Part shown: positions 1-9,144 of the stretch, one piece after another
How the letters are laid out: each line of letters begins with the position of its first letter
Numbering within the stretch: position 1 is the first letter of the stretch
From: Mesorhizobium_G sp050247155
GTDB lineage: Bacteria > Pseudomonadota > Alphaproteobacteria > Rhizobiales > Rhizobiaceae
Direction of reading: 5' to 3'
Assembly: GCA_050247155.1 (NCBI GenBank)
Contig: JBFWUS010000024.1
Span: forward strand, 1 to 64,000
DNA length: 64,000 nt
The notes under the pieces: model-generated
Told to the model about the DNA's origin: nothing
What the model saw: only the letters and a program-made list of their open reading frames with translations
Database searches by the model: none
Position numbers and translations under genes: made by a program

Positions 1-565
1 CGGCGCCTCCCTGTCAGCTAGAGATCTTCCTGTCAGCAGCGCCCCGAAAGACACGCGCCAATCCGATCTTTTCGTTGACGGTCCCGACTAACGCAATCCG
101 AAGATGTCGTTACTCCAGAACCCCGCCAGCGAACTTCCCTTGCGGGCTTCCTCCAGCGCACCATCGAAGGTCTTGACCGGCCCTTCATGGCAGCATCGGC
201 TCCACGATCCACGCTTGCGCGCTTCCTGCGGACCCCGTAGGTCTCGGCGCCTTTCCATCCGCAAGCAAGCCTGCATCCGTTCCGGGCCGTACGGGCGTCT
301 CGAAGCTTCCTCGGGAGCGCTTCCGCCTTGCGGCTTCCGCTGTCCCTGCGAGATCACCTCTGTCTTGCGACTTCTGCGTCTCATGTCCGCTTGAGATGAT
401 CCAAACCTAAGTCGGATCACCGGCTAAGGGAACTGCGGCGCGCCTGTGGATAACGGGATTATCGGGCATCGTTGCACTGCAAAATTTTCGTGTTCGCACG
501 TGCGAAATCAAGAGCTTATGGCTTGCCAGTACGCGGCATTCGAGGCTTGAATAGTGTAGGCGTTC
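1..565. other. Leading stretch with no supported gene
   Basis: Reading frames run through this stretch on both strands (for example 88-420 on the minus strand), but they lack a convincing ribosome binding site. Their translations are dominated by Arg, Ser and Pro, as expected for shadow frames in GC-rich DNA. I recognise no domain, RNA or repeat here. It could hold a degraded gene or the control region of the downstream lipid kinase. Confidence 0.4.
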
Positions 566-1522
566 ATGGGGAGGACAGCGCGCTTGAAAGTCGGCGTCAT
601 CCTGAACCCTATTGCCGGCGGAGGCGGCCTGCTGCGCGCCAGGGCCGAACTGGAAGCGGCGCTGACCAAACATTTCGAGAGCTGGGACATCCGCCTGACT
701 GGCGATGCGGGCGACGGCGAACATCTTGCCATGGCATTCGCCGCCGATGGGTGTGACGTGGTGATCGCCGCAGGCGGCGACGGAACGGCGAACGAAGCTG
801 CCGACGGGCTTTTGCAGACGCAGACGGAGCATGGCGCGGCGCCGGCGCTAGCTTTCTTGCCCTGCGGGACGGGAACGGACTTCGCGCGCGGACTCGGGCT
901 GACGCGGGACATCGGCGCAACGATAAAGCGCATTGCAGAGGCAGCGCCGCGACAGGTCGACGCCGGCCGCATCTGCTATGTAGATGATCAGGGCCGCCTG
1001 GCCAGCCGGCATTTTCTCAATATCGCCAGCGCCGGCTTGTCGGGTGCTACGGCGCGCTCGGTCAATCAGGACAAGCGCAAGGGCAGGGTGTCGGCGAAAG
1101 CGCTGTTCTTCTGGCGGACCGTGGCCGAATTTCTGCGCTATCGGTTCGAAAATGCGCGCGTGACCATTGACGATGCGGAGCCGATCGAAGCCAAAGTGGC
1201 ATTGGTCGCCGTCTGCAACGGGCGGTTCTTCGGCGCTGGCATGATGATCGCGCCCGATGCGGAGTTGTCGGACGGGTTGTTCGACGTGGTCATCGTGCGG
1301 GCCTCGGGCAAGCTGGGTCTGATCCGCGATCTGCGGCTGCTCTACGGCGGACTGCATCGCAATCACCCGGCTATCACCATCCTGCGCGGCAAGCGGATCA
1401 CTGTCGAGCCGATGGACGATGCCGCCAAAGCCGGCGGACTGATCGAGATCGACGGCGAACCGCCGGGCAGGATACCCGCAACGTTCGAGGTGCTGCCGGG
1501 CGCATTGACGCTGAAGTGCTGA
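566..1522 (+). CDS. Diacylglycerol/lipid kinase family protein (YegS/BmrU-like)
   Basis: Predicted cytosolic lipid kinase of the diacylglycerol kinase catalytic family, which transfers phosphate from ATP to a lipid hydroxyl. The 318-aa protein opens with a VGVILNPIAGGG strand-loop (residues 9-20) and has the family signature GGDGTANEA at about 70-78. A later segment, PCGTGTDFARGLG, matches the second nucleotide-contacting loop. Length is normal for the YegS/BmrU group (about 300 aa). The ATG at 566 is the first good start before the conserved strand. The substrate cannot be told from sequence. It appears to be a single-gene unit. Confidence 0.88.
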   Translation: MGRTARLKVGVILNPIAGGGGLLRARAELEAALTKHFESWDIRLTGDAGDGEHLAMAFAADGCDVVIAAGGDGTANEAADGLLQTQTEHGAAPALAFLPCGTGTDFARGLGLTRDIGATIKRIAEAAPRQVDAGRICYVDDQGRLASRHFLNIASAGLSGATARSVNQDKRKGRVSAKALFFWRTVAEFLRYRFENARVTIDDAEPIEAKVALVAVCNGRFFGAGMMIAPDAELSDGLFDVVIVRASGKLGLIRDLRLLYGGLHRNHPAITILRGKRITVEPMDDAAKAGGLIEIDGEPPGRIPATFEVLPGALTLKC

Positions 1523-1615
1523 TTTTTCTCCTCGCCGGTGTAACGAGATCTGCGCCGCAGCCGAAGGACGTTTGGGAGGAGCGCTACTCCCGTCGTTCAA
1601 ACGCAGGAGATTTTT

Positions 1616-1873
1616 ATGCTCAGAACCGTTCTCGCCGCCGGGGCATTTGCCTTTTTGGCGGTTCAACCCGTCTTCGCTCAAGACGCGATGATGAAATGCG
1701 ACGAGCCGTCGATGATGGCCGTTCAGAAGGACATCGATGCAGCGGCCGACGCGATGAAGAAGGACGCGGCCATGAAGGAAATGGCTATGGCCAAGGAGGC
1801 CATGACCAAGAACGAGGCGGACAACTGCACCATGCATCTCGATGCCGCGATGAAGGCCGCCAAGGGGATGTAA
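1616..1873 (+). CDS. Small secreted Met/Lys-rich protein
   Basis: An 85-aa protein with a clear Sec signal peptide: positive start, hydrophobic core AAGAFAFLAV, cleavage probably after VFAQ. The mature part is helical and strikingly rich in Met, Ala, Lys and Asp, with repeated AMKK/AMAK blocks and two cysteines (CDEPSMM and NCTMH). A strong Shine-Dalgarno (AGGAGA) precedes the ATG. I do not recognise a domain. The amphipathic composition suggests a small periplasmic helical protein; metal contact through the Met residues is only a thought. Confidence 0.6.
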   Translation: MLRTVLAAGAFAFLAVQPVFAQDAMMKCDEPSMMAVQKDIDAAADAMKKDAAMKEMAMAKEAMTKNEADNCTMHLDAAMKAAKGM

Positions 1874-2059
1874 CAAAAGTCACGCGGAACCACGCATTCA
1901 ATGCGATGACGGCGGTTCCTTGTTCGGTCGGGGCCGCCGTTTCAAGACATCGGAATCGGCATCGCGTGATCGGCTGATTTCGAAAAAAGAATCGAAATTT
2001 CGTCCACACCCCCCTGCATCGCGCGCACAATGCTTGCCGACCTGATTGGAGGCATTGCG

Positions 2060-2515
2060 ATGGACTGGAAGTTGGCGATGGAGGAGGAAAGGGCGATGCT
2101 GAAGCGCATTGTCGCGTTGCTCTTTGCCCTCGCCGATCTGGCCGAGTCTGCCAGTGGCCGTTCCCGGCCTGTCCGCGCCTTTGTACTCTGGCTTCTGCGC
2201 CCGGCTGAGGCCGTGGCACGGGATTTTATCATCGGCTCAGAAATGTCACCAACCTTGATGCCGGTCAGTCCAACTGGCGACGGCCCTGCCGATGCGTTGC
2301 GCCTCGCCCAGAGTTTTCACGATCTGGCTTGCGAACTGGAGTGTCAGGCGAGCTTGGCGTTGGCCATTCAGGAGGACGTTAGTCAGACCGGCCTGGAGCG
2401 ATTCGGCGCTGACCGGCTGCTCGACATAGGTGACTTCCTGAACACGCTTCGATTGGTTTTCGCGACTATTGCCCGCCAAGCGGCGTACGCGACCGGCCCG
2501 CCCGACACATCCTGA
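2060..2515 (+). CDS. Conserved hypothetical protein, paralogue of the gene at 40579-41382
   Basis: A 151-aa protein with no domain I recognise. The ATG at 2060 is preferred to an upstream start at 2030 because it has GGAGG 8 nt upstream and its first residues (MDWK) match the start of the paralogue (MDWN). Shared features are an N-terminal helix with LKRI..LLFA or LFAMA, a central LLRPAE..AR..II block, and a DALRLA or DAARLV helix near the middle. This copy has no repeat insertion and so shows what the uninterrupted family looks like. Function unknown. Confidence 0.55.
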   Translation: MDWKLAMEEERAMLKRIVALLFALADLAESASGRSRPVRAFVLWLLRPAEAVARDFIIGSEMSPTLMPVSPTGDGPADALRLAQSFHDLACELECQASLALAIQEDVSQTGLERFGADRLLDIGDFLNTLRLVFATIARQAAYATGPPDTS

Positions 2516-2624
2516 TGCCGCGTGACGCGGGAAATCGCAGAGGCTCTATTGAGCCAAGTTCAAGTCTCGAATCAGCGACTTCACGCGCTGATTTAACAAT
2601 AGCCATCATGCGCGTTGACCCTGT

Positions 2625-3836
2625 TCAGACTCCGACCACTGGCTGGCCGTGAGGTTCCAGGTGCAGCGACTCGCCGGAATAGGGCAGCGCCTCGCAGACG
2701 GCTTCGTCCAATTCGACGCCGAGACCCGGTTCCGTCGAGGGAATTGTCCAGCCGTCCTCCCAGGCGATTTTCTTTTTCAGCAGCTTTTCGTGCATGCCGT
2801 CCCAGGTCTTGATCGCTTCGAGGATCAGGAAATTCGGCAGGGTGACCGAAAGCTGGATGTTGGCGGCGGCGACGATCGGCCCGCAATAGCAGTGGGGCGC
2901 GATCTGGATGTGATAGGCCTCGGCCATCGCCGCGATCTTCTTCGCCTCCAGAATGCCACCAACGCGGCCGAGGTCCGGCTGGAGGATTGTGGCGGCGCGG
3001 TTTTCGATGAGGCGGGCGAACTCCCATTTCGTCGCCAGCCGCTCGCCGGTGGAGATGGGGATGCGTGTACCGCGCGCGACTTCCGCCATGACTTCCGGCA
3101 TGTCCGGCGGGACGGGCTCTTCAAACCAGAGTGGATCGTAAGGCTCGATCGCGGCCGCCATGCGTAGCGCGCCTGACGCCGTGAACTGGCCGTGCGTGCC
3201 GAACAGAATGTCGGCCCGGTTGCCCACGGCGGCGCGGATCGCCTTCAGCATGCGCGCGGAAAGGTCGATGTCCTGCAGGCGCGGCTGTCGGCTGTCATAG
3301 ATGCCCCATGGTCCCGCCGGGTCGAGCTTCACGGCGGTAAAGCCTTGCTTGACATAGACGGCCGCGCATTCGGCGGCGAGATCGGGGTCGTTGTAGACCG
3401 TCTTGCCGGCAAGTTCAGCCGGAACGACGCTGCCCTCGTGCGGATAGAGATAGGTGTAGGAACGCAGCCGCTCATGCACCCGGCCGCCCAGCAGCTTGTA
3501 GACCGGCTTGTTTGCTTCCTTGCCGATGATATCCCAGCAGGCCATTTCGAGTGCCGACACGCAGCCCATCATCGAAATGTCCGGCCGCTGCGAGAACCCC
3601 GAACCATAAGCGCGGCGGAAGAAGGCTTCGATGTCGTGCGGGTCGTGGCCGGCGAGATGGCGCGCCGCGCAATCCTCGATCATCCTGGCCGTCACATGCG
3701 GACCAAACGTTGCATTGTAGGCTTCGCCATAGCCGACGACATTGGCGTCGGTGGTGAGCTTGACGAAGATGAAATAGCGCCCGCCGAGGCCGGGCGGATT
3801 ATCGACGACGAAGGTTTTAACGTCGGTGATTTTCAT
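2625..3836 (-). CDS. Mandelate racemase/muconate lactonizing enzyme family protein (acid-sugar dehydratase-like)
   Basis: Enolase-superfamily enzyme of 403 aa, likely abstracting the alpha proton of a sugar acid with Mg2+. The N-terminal capping domain starts MKITDVKTFVV. The barrel contains AVKLDPAGPWG, a GTHGQ segment, FEEPVPP (a metal-ligand Glu), STGERL (another Glu) and PHCYCGP, which supplies a His. This pattern resembles the sugar-acid dehydratases (mannonate/galactonate type) rather than true mandelate racemase. The ATG at 3836 is chosen over a longer frame because GAGG lies just upstream. The neighbouring genes do not indicate the substrate. Confidence 0.82.
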   Translation of the reverse strand: MKITDVKTFVVDNPPGLGGRYFIFVKLTTDANVVGYGEAYNATFGPHVTARMIEDCAARHLAGHDPHDIEAFFRRAYGSGFSQRPDISMMGCVSALEMACWDIIGKEANKPVYKLLGGRVHERLRSYTYLYPHEGSVVPAELAGKTVYNDPDLAAECAAVYVKQGFTAVKLDPAGPWGIYDSRQPRLQDIDLSARMLKAIRAAVGNRADILFGTHGQFTASGALRMAAAIEPYDPLWFEEPVPPDMPEVMAEVARGTRIPISTGERLATKWEFARLIENRAATILQPDLGRVGGILEAKKIAAMAEAYHIQIAPHCYCGPIVAAANIQLSVTLPNFLILEAIKTWDGMHEKLLKKKIAWEDGWTIPSTEPGLGVELDEAVCEALPYSGESLHLEPHGQPVVGV

Positions 3837-3843
3837 ACGTACC

Positions 3844-4167
3844 TCAAGCGATGCCGAAGAAGAGGGCGATCGCGCGATCGATCCGCCCCATTGTTTCACT
3901 ATCAAGCCGACCGATGACACGGCCAGCCTTGGCACGCGGAACTGTCATAGCCTTATCAATCATGATCTGCGACGATGTTAGAAGCCCGTTTACGGGTGAG
4001 GGATCGATCGTTATTCGACCGAACTCGGCTTCCACGAGGTGAGATGAGACCAGTAGGACGGTCACACTCTCCGTATCGGCAAAAAGGTCGGCTTGAACGA
4101 TCAGTGCGGGTCGCGGCTTGCCGTAATCGCCAGTCATGGCGACGGTCACCAGGTCGCCACGTTTCAC
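3844..4167 (-). CDS. MazF/PemK-family toxin
   Basis: A 107-aa protein of the MazF/PemK endoribonuclease toxin family. It opens MKRGDLVTVAMTGDYGKPRPALIVQ, the typical first strands of the fold with the conserved GKPRPALIVQ segment. It ends with a helix (GRIDRAIALFFGIA) as in other MazF proteins. The start overlaps the end of the antitoxin gene by 4 nt (ATGA), so the two are translationally coupled, antitoxin first. The expected activity is sequence-specific mRNA cleavage when free of antitoxin. The gene ends 8 nt before the start of the downstream dehydratase, so read-through is possible. Confidence 0.88.
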   Translation of the reverse strand: MKRGDLVTVAMTGDYGKPRPALIVQADLFADTESVTVLLVSSHLVEAEFGRITIDPSPVNGLLTSSQIMIDKAMTVPRAKAGRVIGRLDSETMGRIDRAIALFFGIA

Positions 4168-4394
4168 TCGGCTCTGTCCAAATGATTGAGCATATCAATC
4201 AAGGCAGCTTCCATGAACTCGGCGAGTTCCGGGTCCTTTCGGTCGGCCTCGGCGACGGCCAAGGCTTGCCGCCTGCATTCTTCGGCAAAACCTGGCGCTT
4301 TGGTGTCATATACCCAGAGTTGCACGGGCTTTAGTCCCTGTGCCCGCAAGGCGTCGCGATGCTTCTGGACCCTTTGTGCAGAACTGGTAGCCAT
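4164..4394 (-). CDS. MazE-family antitoxin (DUF3018-like)
   Basis: A 76-aa antitoxin: a basic N-terminal helix (SSAQRVQKHRDALRAQGLKPVQLWVYD), typical of the RHH-like DNA-binding part of DUF3018 antitoxins, followed by an acidic C-terminal tail (EFMEAALIDMLNHLDRAE) expected to wrap the toxin. It is the first gene of the pair and overlaps the toxin by 4 nt. GAAGGAG precedes the ATG. An 18-bp perfect palindrome lies 15 nt upstream and is the likely autoregulatory operator. Confidence 0.85.
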   Translation of the reverse strand: MATSSAQRVQKHRDALRAQGLKPVQLWVYDTKAPGFAEECRRQALAVAEADRKDPELAEFMEAALIDMLNHLDRAE

Positions 4395-4408
4395 CTGTAC
4401 GCTCCTTC

Positions 4409-4426
4409 AGTGTTACATGTAACACT
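4409..4426. promoter_or_regulatory. Operator palindrome of the MazEF-like pair
   Basis: AGTGTTACATGTAACACT is an 18-bp perfect palindrome directly upstream of the antitoxin Shine-Dalgarno. Toxin-antitoxin operons are normally repressed by the antitoxin or complex binding such a site. The position would block transcription initiation or early elongation. Confidence 0.7.
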
Positions 4427-4440
4427 CCGACGAGACGCCT

Positions 4441-6063
4441 TCAAGCATCGTTCAGGACCATCTCCGCGCCCTTCCAGCCCACCATGATGCTCGGGGCATT
4501 TGTGTTGCCGGAGATGTTTTCGGGAAAGATCGAGGCGTCGATGACGCGCAAGCCGTCGATGCCATGCACCTTCAGACGCGGATCGACGACAGCGCGCGCG
4601 GTGTCCGGCCCCATGCGGCAGGTCGAGACGGGGTGATAGACGGTGCCGCAACGCTTCCTGAAATCCTGAATCAGGTCGCCGTCGGAAGTGATTGAAGGAC
4701 CGGGCAAAATTTCTTCCACGATGAACTCCTTCATCGCAGGTTGCGCGGCGATGTGGCGGACGAATTTCACGGCGGCGAGCATCTCCGCCGTATCCTCCTC
4801 TGTCGACAGTGCGTTGGCGACGATCTTCGGATAGTCGCGCGGGTTGGTCGAACGGACCATGATTTCACCCCGGCTGGACGGCCGGCAGTTGGACAGGCCG
4901 ATGGAGAACCCTGGCCAAGGGTCGGGAGTGAGGATCGGGCGCTCGCCTGCTTTCGGGATGACCGTCGAGAAGGCCTGGAAGTAGAGCTGCATGTTTGGGC
5001 GTGCCAGCGTCGGGTCGGTTCGGAAGAAGCCGCCAGCGTTGTTCATCGAAAGCGAGAGCGGCCCGGAGCGCAGCAGCAGATATTGCATGCCAACCAGCAG
5101 CTTGCCCCACCACGGCCGCAGAATCTGGTTCAGCGTCGCTTCGCGGCTCTTGAATGTGTAGTTGATGCCGATGTGATCCTGCAGATTGCGACCGACATTC
5201 TCGTTGGCATGAACGATATCGATGCCGAGCGATCGCAGATGATCGACCGGCCCGATGCCGGATAGTTGCAGAAGCTGCGGCGAGTTGATCGAGCCGCCGG
5301 ACAGGATTACCTCGCGGCCGGCGCGGGCGATATGCTTTTGGCCGTTCTGTTCGTATTCGACGCCGGCGCACCGCTTGCCTTCGAACAGGAGCTTGGTCGC
5401 CAGCGCTTTCATCTCGACGCGGACGTTCGAGCGCTTCATGGCGGGCCGCAGGAAGGCACGAGCGGCCGACATGCGCCGGCCGCTCTTGGTCGAGATTTGA
5501 TAGACGCCAACGCCTTCCTGCGATGCTCCGTTGAAATCTGGATTGAGCGGCAGGCCGGCTTGCTGCGCCGCTTGGAGGTAACGTCTCGTCAGCGGGTGGA
5601 CTTCGTTCTCGCATGAGGTGACGTGTAGCGGGCCGCCGGTGCCGCGCCATTGATTCCCGCCGGCCTGATTGTTTTCGATCGCCTTGAGGGCCGGCAGAAC
5701 ATCCGCCCAGCCCCAGCCGAGGTTTCCCAGGGCGGCCCATTCGTCATAATCGGCTGGATGGCCTCGTATCCAGACCATCGCGTTGATCGAGCTCGAACCG
5801 CCGAGCACTTTGCCGCGCGGCCAGTGGTCGGCATTGCCGGCGAGGCCGGGGTCCGGTTCGGCCTTGTAGTTCCAATTGACGGTCGGATCGAAGAAACATT
5901 TGCCGTAGCCGAGCGGCATCTGGACAAAGAAGCGCCTATCCGTGCCGCCGGCTTCCAGCACCAGCACAGAATACCGACCGCTGGCCGAGAGGCGTTCGGC
6001 AACGACGCAACCGGCCGAACCCGCGCCGACGATGATGAAGTCAAAGGTTTGTTCGGCTGGCAT
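4441..6063 (-). CDS. GMC-family FAD-dependent oxidoreductase
   Basis: A 540-aa glucose-methanol-choline oxidoreductase, oxidising an alcohol to the aldehyde with FAD. It has the N-terminal dinucleotide motif VGAGSAG, the GMC signature GKVLGGSSSINAMVWIRG (around residue 85), a second signature GGSINSPQLLQLSGIG, and near the C-terminus the active-site His in YHPVSTCRMG plus the NTNAP segment. It is close to choline or alcohol dehydrogenases of the BetA/AlkJ group. No betaine aldehyde dehydrogenase or choline regulator lies nearby, so a specific choline role is not supported. It is a stand-alone gene. Confidence 0.88.
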   Translation of the reverse strand: MPAEQTFDFIIVGAGSAGCVVAERLSASGRYSVLVLEAGGTDRRFFVQMPLGYGKCFFDPTVNWNYKAEPDPGLAGNADHWPRGKVLGGSSSINAMVWIRGHPADYDEWAALGNLGWGWADVLPALKAIENNQAGGNQWRGTGGPLHVTSCENEVHPLTRRYLQAAQQAGLPLNPDFNGASQEGVGVYQISTKSGRRMSAARAFLRPAMKRSNVRVEMKALATKLLFEGKRCAGVEYEQNGQKHIARAGREVILSGGSINSPQLLQLSGIGPVDHLRSLGIDIVHANENVGRNLQDHIGINYTFKSREATLNQILRPWWGKLLVGMQYLLLRSGPLSLSMNNAGGFFRTDPTLARPNMQLYFQAFSTVIPKAGERPILTPDPWPGFSIGLSNCRPSSRGEIMVRSTNPRDYPKIVANALSTEEDTAEMLAAVKFVRHIAAQPAMKEFIVEEILPGPSITSDGDLIQDFRKRCGTVYHPVSTCRMGPDTARAVVDPRLKVHGIDGLRVIDASIFPENISGNTNAPSIMVGWKGAEMVLNDA

Positions 6064-6220
6064 GTCAAGTGCGGTTCCTGCGTCGTGCGAAAGCTAATGC
6101 GGCGGCGGCAACGCGTCACCAGCACCGCGGCGCGGGCTATGAGAAAAGCGACCTAAGGGGCGTTCTCGGAATAGCCGCAGGCCGGCAATGGCGGCATGGT
6201 AACGGCAAAGGGATGCCGCC

Positions 6221-6625
6221 ATGAGTTTGCAGGTTCGTCCGTTCGTCGCAAATGCTGAAGGTCGCCAGCGGGAAGGCTGGGACGATCCGGGTGCGCGTGG
6301 CGATGTGGCGTGGGTGACGCTGCTTTCCGGTGACGCCACCCCGACGGATACGTTCAGCTCGGGCATCGCCGAATTCGCGCCGCATGGCGGGTGTCTGAAG
6401 CAGCATCGGCACAGCCATCCCGAGATCTACCACATCCTGCAAGGCAGCGGCGTCGTGACGATAGACGGCACGCCGCACCGCATGAAGCCGGGCGACACGG
6501 TGTTCATTCCCGGCGATGCCGAACATGGCGTAGTGAACGACGGCGACGAGATGCTGCGGTTTTTCTACGTGTTTGCAGCCGACCGGTTTTCCGATGTCGT
6601 GTACCGCTTTCCGGAAGGCATCTGA
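6221..6625 (+). CDS. Cupin domain protein
   Basis: A 134-aa single-domain cupin. Motif 1 is HRHSHPEIYHILQGSG, carrying the two His and the Glu that bind metal; motif 2 is PGDTVFIPGDAEHGVVN with the last His. All four metal ligands are present, so a metal-bound beta-barrel is expected. Such small cupins act as isomerases or dioxygenases, or only bind small molecules; nothing here decides which. The ATG at 6221 has a purine-rich AAGGGATG upstream. The next gene is convergent. Confidence 0.8.
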   Translation: MSLQVRPFVANAEGRQREGWDDPGARGDVAWVTLLSGDATPTDTFSSGIAEFAPHGGCLKQHRHSHPEIYHILQGSGVVTIDGTPHRMKPGDTVFIPGDAEHGVVNDGDEMLRFFYVFAADRFSDVVYRFPEGI

Positions 6626-6631
6626 TCGCAG

Positions 6632-7624
6632 TCAGACGGCGATCGCTTCCAGAATGACGATCGGACGCGATAGCGGCACCGGACGCTCGAAACGCCAGCC
6701 GCACGCGGCCGTTAACTCGGCAAACTCGGCCTGTGTACGCTCGCGCCCGCCCGTGACGCTCATCATCAGGAGATCGAGCTCGCGCGCCGGGTGCGGGACA
6801 CTCTCCTGCGGTATCAACATCTCGATCACGAGCAGCCGGCAGCCGGGTCGTGCTGCGCCTCGGACAGCCGCCAGGATCCTGCGCGCGTCGTCATCATTCC
6901 AATCGTGCAAGACGTGCATCAGGAGATAGGTATCGCCGGCGGGCAGCGGGTCGGCGAAGAAGTCACCTGTCGCGACGTCGAACGGAAGCTCCGTGCCGCG
7001 CAAGCGGTCGCCGACATGTGGCAGGTCGAACAGTATGCCCCGGCGGCCGGTTTTCCGGGAAATCGCATCGATGAGGTGGCCAGCGCCGCCGCCGATATCG
7101 ACGATCTGCCCTGCGCCGGAGAAGTCATAAGCCTCCAGCGTAGCGGCCACATCGCCTCGCGCCTTGGCGCGCATCGCCCGGTCGAAGATCGCGCCTTCCT
7201 CGGGATCGTGCGCATTCCATTCGAAAATCTCCATGCCGAGCGCCTTGCGGGCGCCGGTCTCGCCGGTCAGCACGGTGTGCTTGAGTTCGCCGATCGCCTT
7301 CCATCGGCTCTTCCGACCCTGCACGAGGACAAAGTCACGCATGCTGTGCGGATGGTCGGCGCGCAGCAGCCGCGAGATGTCGTTGTGGCGGAAGTGGCTG
7401 CCATCTGCCGTTTCAAAGACGCCGTGAGCGGCGAGCAGGGCCATCAGACGGCGAAGCTTGTCCGGCTGAGCCCCGGTGTCAGATGCGGCGGCCAAAGCCA
7501 CACAATCAAGCGCCTCGTCTTGGAGATGGTCCGCTATGCCCAATTCGGTGACAACATGCAGCGCCCGCGGCACGACATGCGCCATCGAGAGCGTGAACAG
7601 GCGCGCTGCCGGGGGCAATGACAT
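6632..7624 (-). CDS. SAM-dependent O-methyltransferase (acetylserotonin/hydroxyneurosporene type)
   Basis: A 330-aa class I methyltransferase with the architecture of small-molecule O-methyltransferases: an N-terminal winged-helix dimerisation domain (residues 10-100, LGIADHL...LRRLMALLAAHGVFE) and a SAM domain with VDIGGGAGHL as motif I. HVLHDWNDDDARRIL supplies the catalytic His of this family. Likely substrates are phenolic or polyketide hydroxyls. The protein lies next to a Tet-type efflux pump in the same orientation, 78 nt away, so a link to a small toxic metabolite is possible but unproven. Confidence 0.85.
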   Translation of the reverse strand: MSLPPAARLFTLSMAHVVPRALHVVTELGIADHLQDEALDCVALAAASDTGAQPDKLRRLMALLAAHGVFETADGSHFRHNDISRLLRADHPHSMRDFVLVQGRKSRWKAIGELKHTVLTGETGARKALGMEIFEWNAHDPEEGAIFDRAMRAKARGDVAATLEAYDFSGAGQIVDIGGGAGHLIDAISRKTGRRGILFDLPHVGDRLRGTELPFDVATGDFFADPLPAGDTYLLMHVLHDWNDDDARRILAAVRGAARPGCRLLVIEMLIPQESVPHPARELDLLMMSVTGGRERTQAEFAELTAACGWRFERPVPLSRPIVILEAIAV

Positions 7625-7702
7625 GAGGCGCTCGGTCCGGATCGTGAGGCCGCAATGTAGACCATCCGCGCTGCGGATGAAATGCGGGGGGCGCTGCCGG
7701 CG

Positions 7703-8977
7703 CTATTCTCCGGCGGCTGGGTCGGCTCGGCCGTGCGCCAGGGATTGCTCTTCGCGGGTCGCCTGCCTTGCCACCCGCCAGCCGATCATCGCGCCTAACA
7801 ACAGGACGCCTGATGAGATCAGGAACGCAAGGCCGGACCATTCGATGCTCCAACCCGGCTGGACTGTCTGGGCATAGACCCAGCCAAAGAACAGCGGCGA
7901 GGCGATGCCGGCGATCGAGGCGACACTCATGTTCGCGCCTTGAAGCTGGCCTTGTTCGGATTCGGAGACGCGTTGGGTCATCAGCGACTGGAGCGTCGGC
8001 ATGGCAAAGCCCCACAGCGCATTCGGTATGATCGCGAGGGCGAAGAGCAGGCTGGTCTGCGCGAGACCCATGCAGGCCATGCCGAGCGCGCCGCCGAAGA
8101 GACCGAAGATCATGGTCGCGCGGTCGCCGAAGCGTTTCGCCATCGGACCGACCAACAGGCCCTGCACGATCATGTCGAGCACGCCGACAAGCGACAGCAC
8201 GACGCCGACTTCCAGCGGCGACCAGCCAAAGCGGTAGCCTGCGTAAAGTACCCAGATCGCCGAATAGACGTGATGCGAGAAGTGCAGCAGGAAGGTGACC
8301 AGCGCCAGGCCGGTGAGTTCGGGATGCGAGCGCAGCAGCATCATCGCCCCGAAGGGATTGGCGCGCTTCCAGGAGAAGGTCATGCGCTTTTCGGGCGCCA
8401 GCGATTCCGGGAGTACGAAGAGGCCGTAGAGGAAGACGACGCCGCTGATCGCGGCGGCGAACCAGAACGGCGCACGCGGAGAGATGTCGCCCAAAACGCC
8501 GCCGATCAACGGACCCAGCACGAAGCCTCCGCTGAACGCTGCGCCGATAAGGCCATACGCCTTGGCGCGGCCTTCCGGCGGCGTGACGTCTGCCATGTAG
8601 GCGAAAGCCGTCGTGAAAGACGAGGATGTGATACCGGCGATGATGCGGCCCAAGGCCAACCACCAGAGATTTGGTGCGACTGCCATCAGCACGAAGTCGG
8701 CTGCCAAACCGGCAGCGGACAGCAGGATGACTGGACGGCGGCCGTACTGGTCCGACAGAGAGCCGACGACGGGTGAACCGAGAAACTGGAATGTCGCCCA
8801 GAGCGCGACGAAAACACCGTTGATCCAGCCGGCATCGGCGGTCGAACCGGCAAACTCCTCGATCAGCGGCGGCAGCACGGGGATGATGATGCCCATCGCC
8901 ATGATGTCGAGAATCGCTATCACGATGATGAAGAAAATCGCGGCCTTGCGGACCGGCTTTTCCGATGTGGCGGACAT
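7703..8977 (-). CDS. MFS transporter of the TetA-like drug/H+ antiporter group
   Basis: A 424-aa inner-membrane protein with 12 hydrophobic helices. The MFS motif A is SLSDQYGRRPVILL between helices 2 and 3, and FVLGPLIGG is an antiporter motif C-like segment in helix 5. The overall pattern (IIIPVLPPLIEEF start, SEQGQLQGANMSVASIAGI near helix 10) is that of the TetA/DHA1 group. It probably exports a drug-like compound using the proton gradient. It is upstream of and co-oriented with the O-methyltransferase. No TetR repressor is adjacent. Confidence 0.86.
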   Translation of the reverse strand: MSATSEKPVRKAAIFFIIVIAILDIMAMGIIIPVLPPLIEEFAGSTADAGWINGVFVALWATFQFLGSPVVGSLSDQYGRRPVILLSAAGLAADFVLMAVAPNLWWLALGRIIAGITSSSFTTAFAYMADVTPPEGRAKAYGLIGAAFSGGFVLGPLIGGVLGDISPRAPFWFAAAISGVVFLYGLFVLPESLAPEKRMTFSWKRANPFGAMMLLRSHPELTGLALVTFLLHFSHHVYSAIWVLYAGYRFGWSPLEVGVVLSLVGVLDMIVQGLLVGPMAKRFGDRATMIFGLFGGALGMACMGLAQTSLLFALAIIPNALWGFAMPTLQSLMTQRVSESEQGQLQGANMSVASIAGIASPLFFGWVYAQTVQPGWSIEWSGLAFLISSGVLLLGAMIGWRVARQATREEQSLAHGRADPAAGE

Positions 8978-9144
8978 GGGTGTGGCCTTCAGTCAGGGCC
9001 GCGCCTTATATCGGCGAGACGAGCAGGTGGCCAGCCGGCCAAGTCGACTTTCCTGACAGGCCAATGTCAGGGTCGATGAGTGAACGTTGACGCCATTGCC
9101 ATTCCCGGCAATAGGAGACCTCCCGTCAACAGTCGAGACTTCAC

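Noticed and set aside
88..420. Possible 110-aa gene on the minus strand
   Set aside because: Arg/Ser-rich, no domain, no ribosome site, and an overlapping frame on the other strand of similar length.
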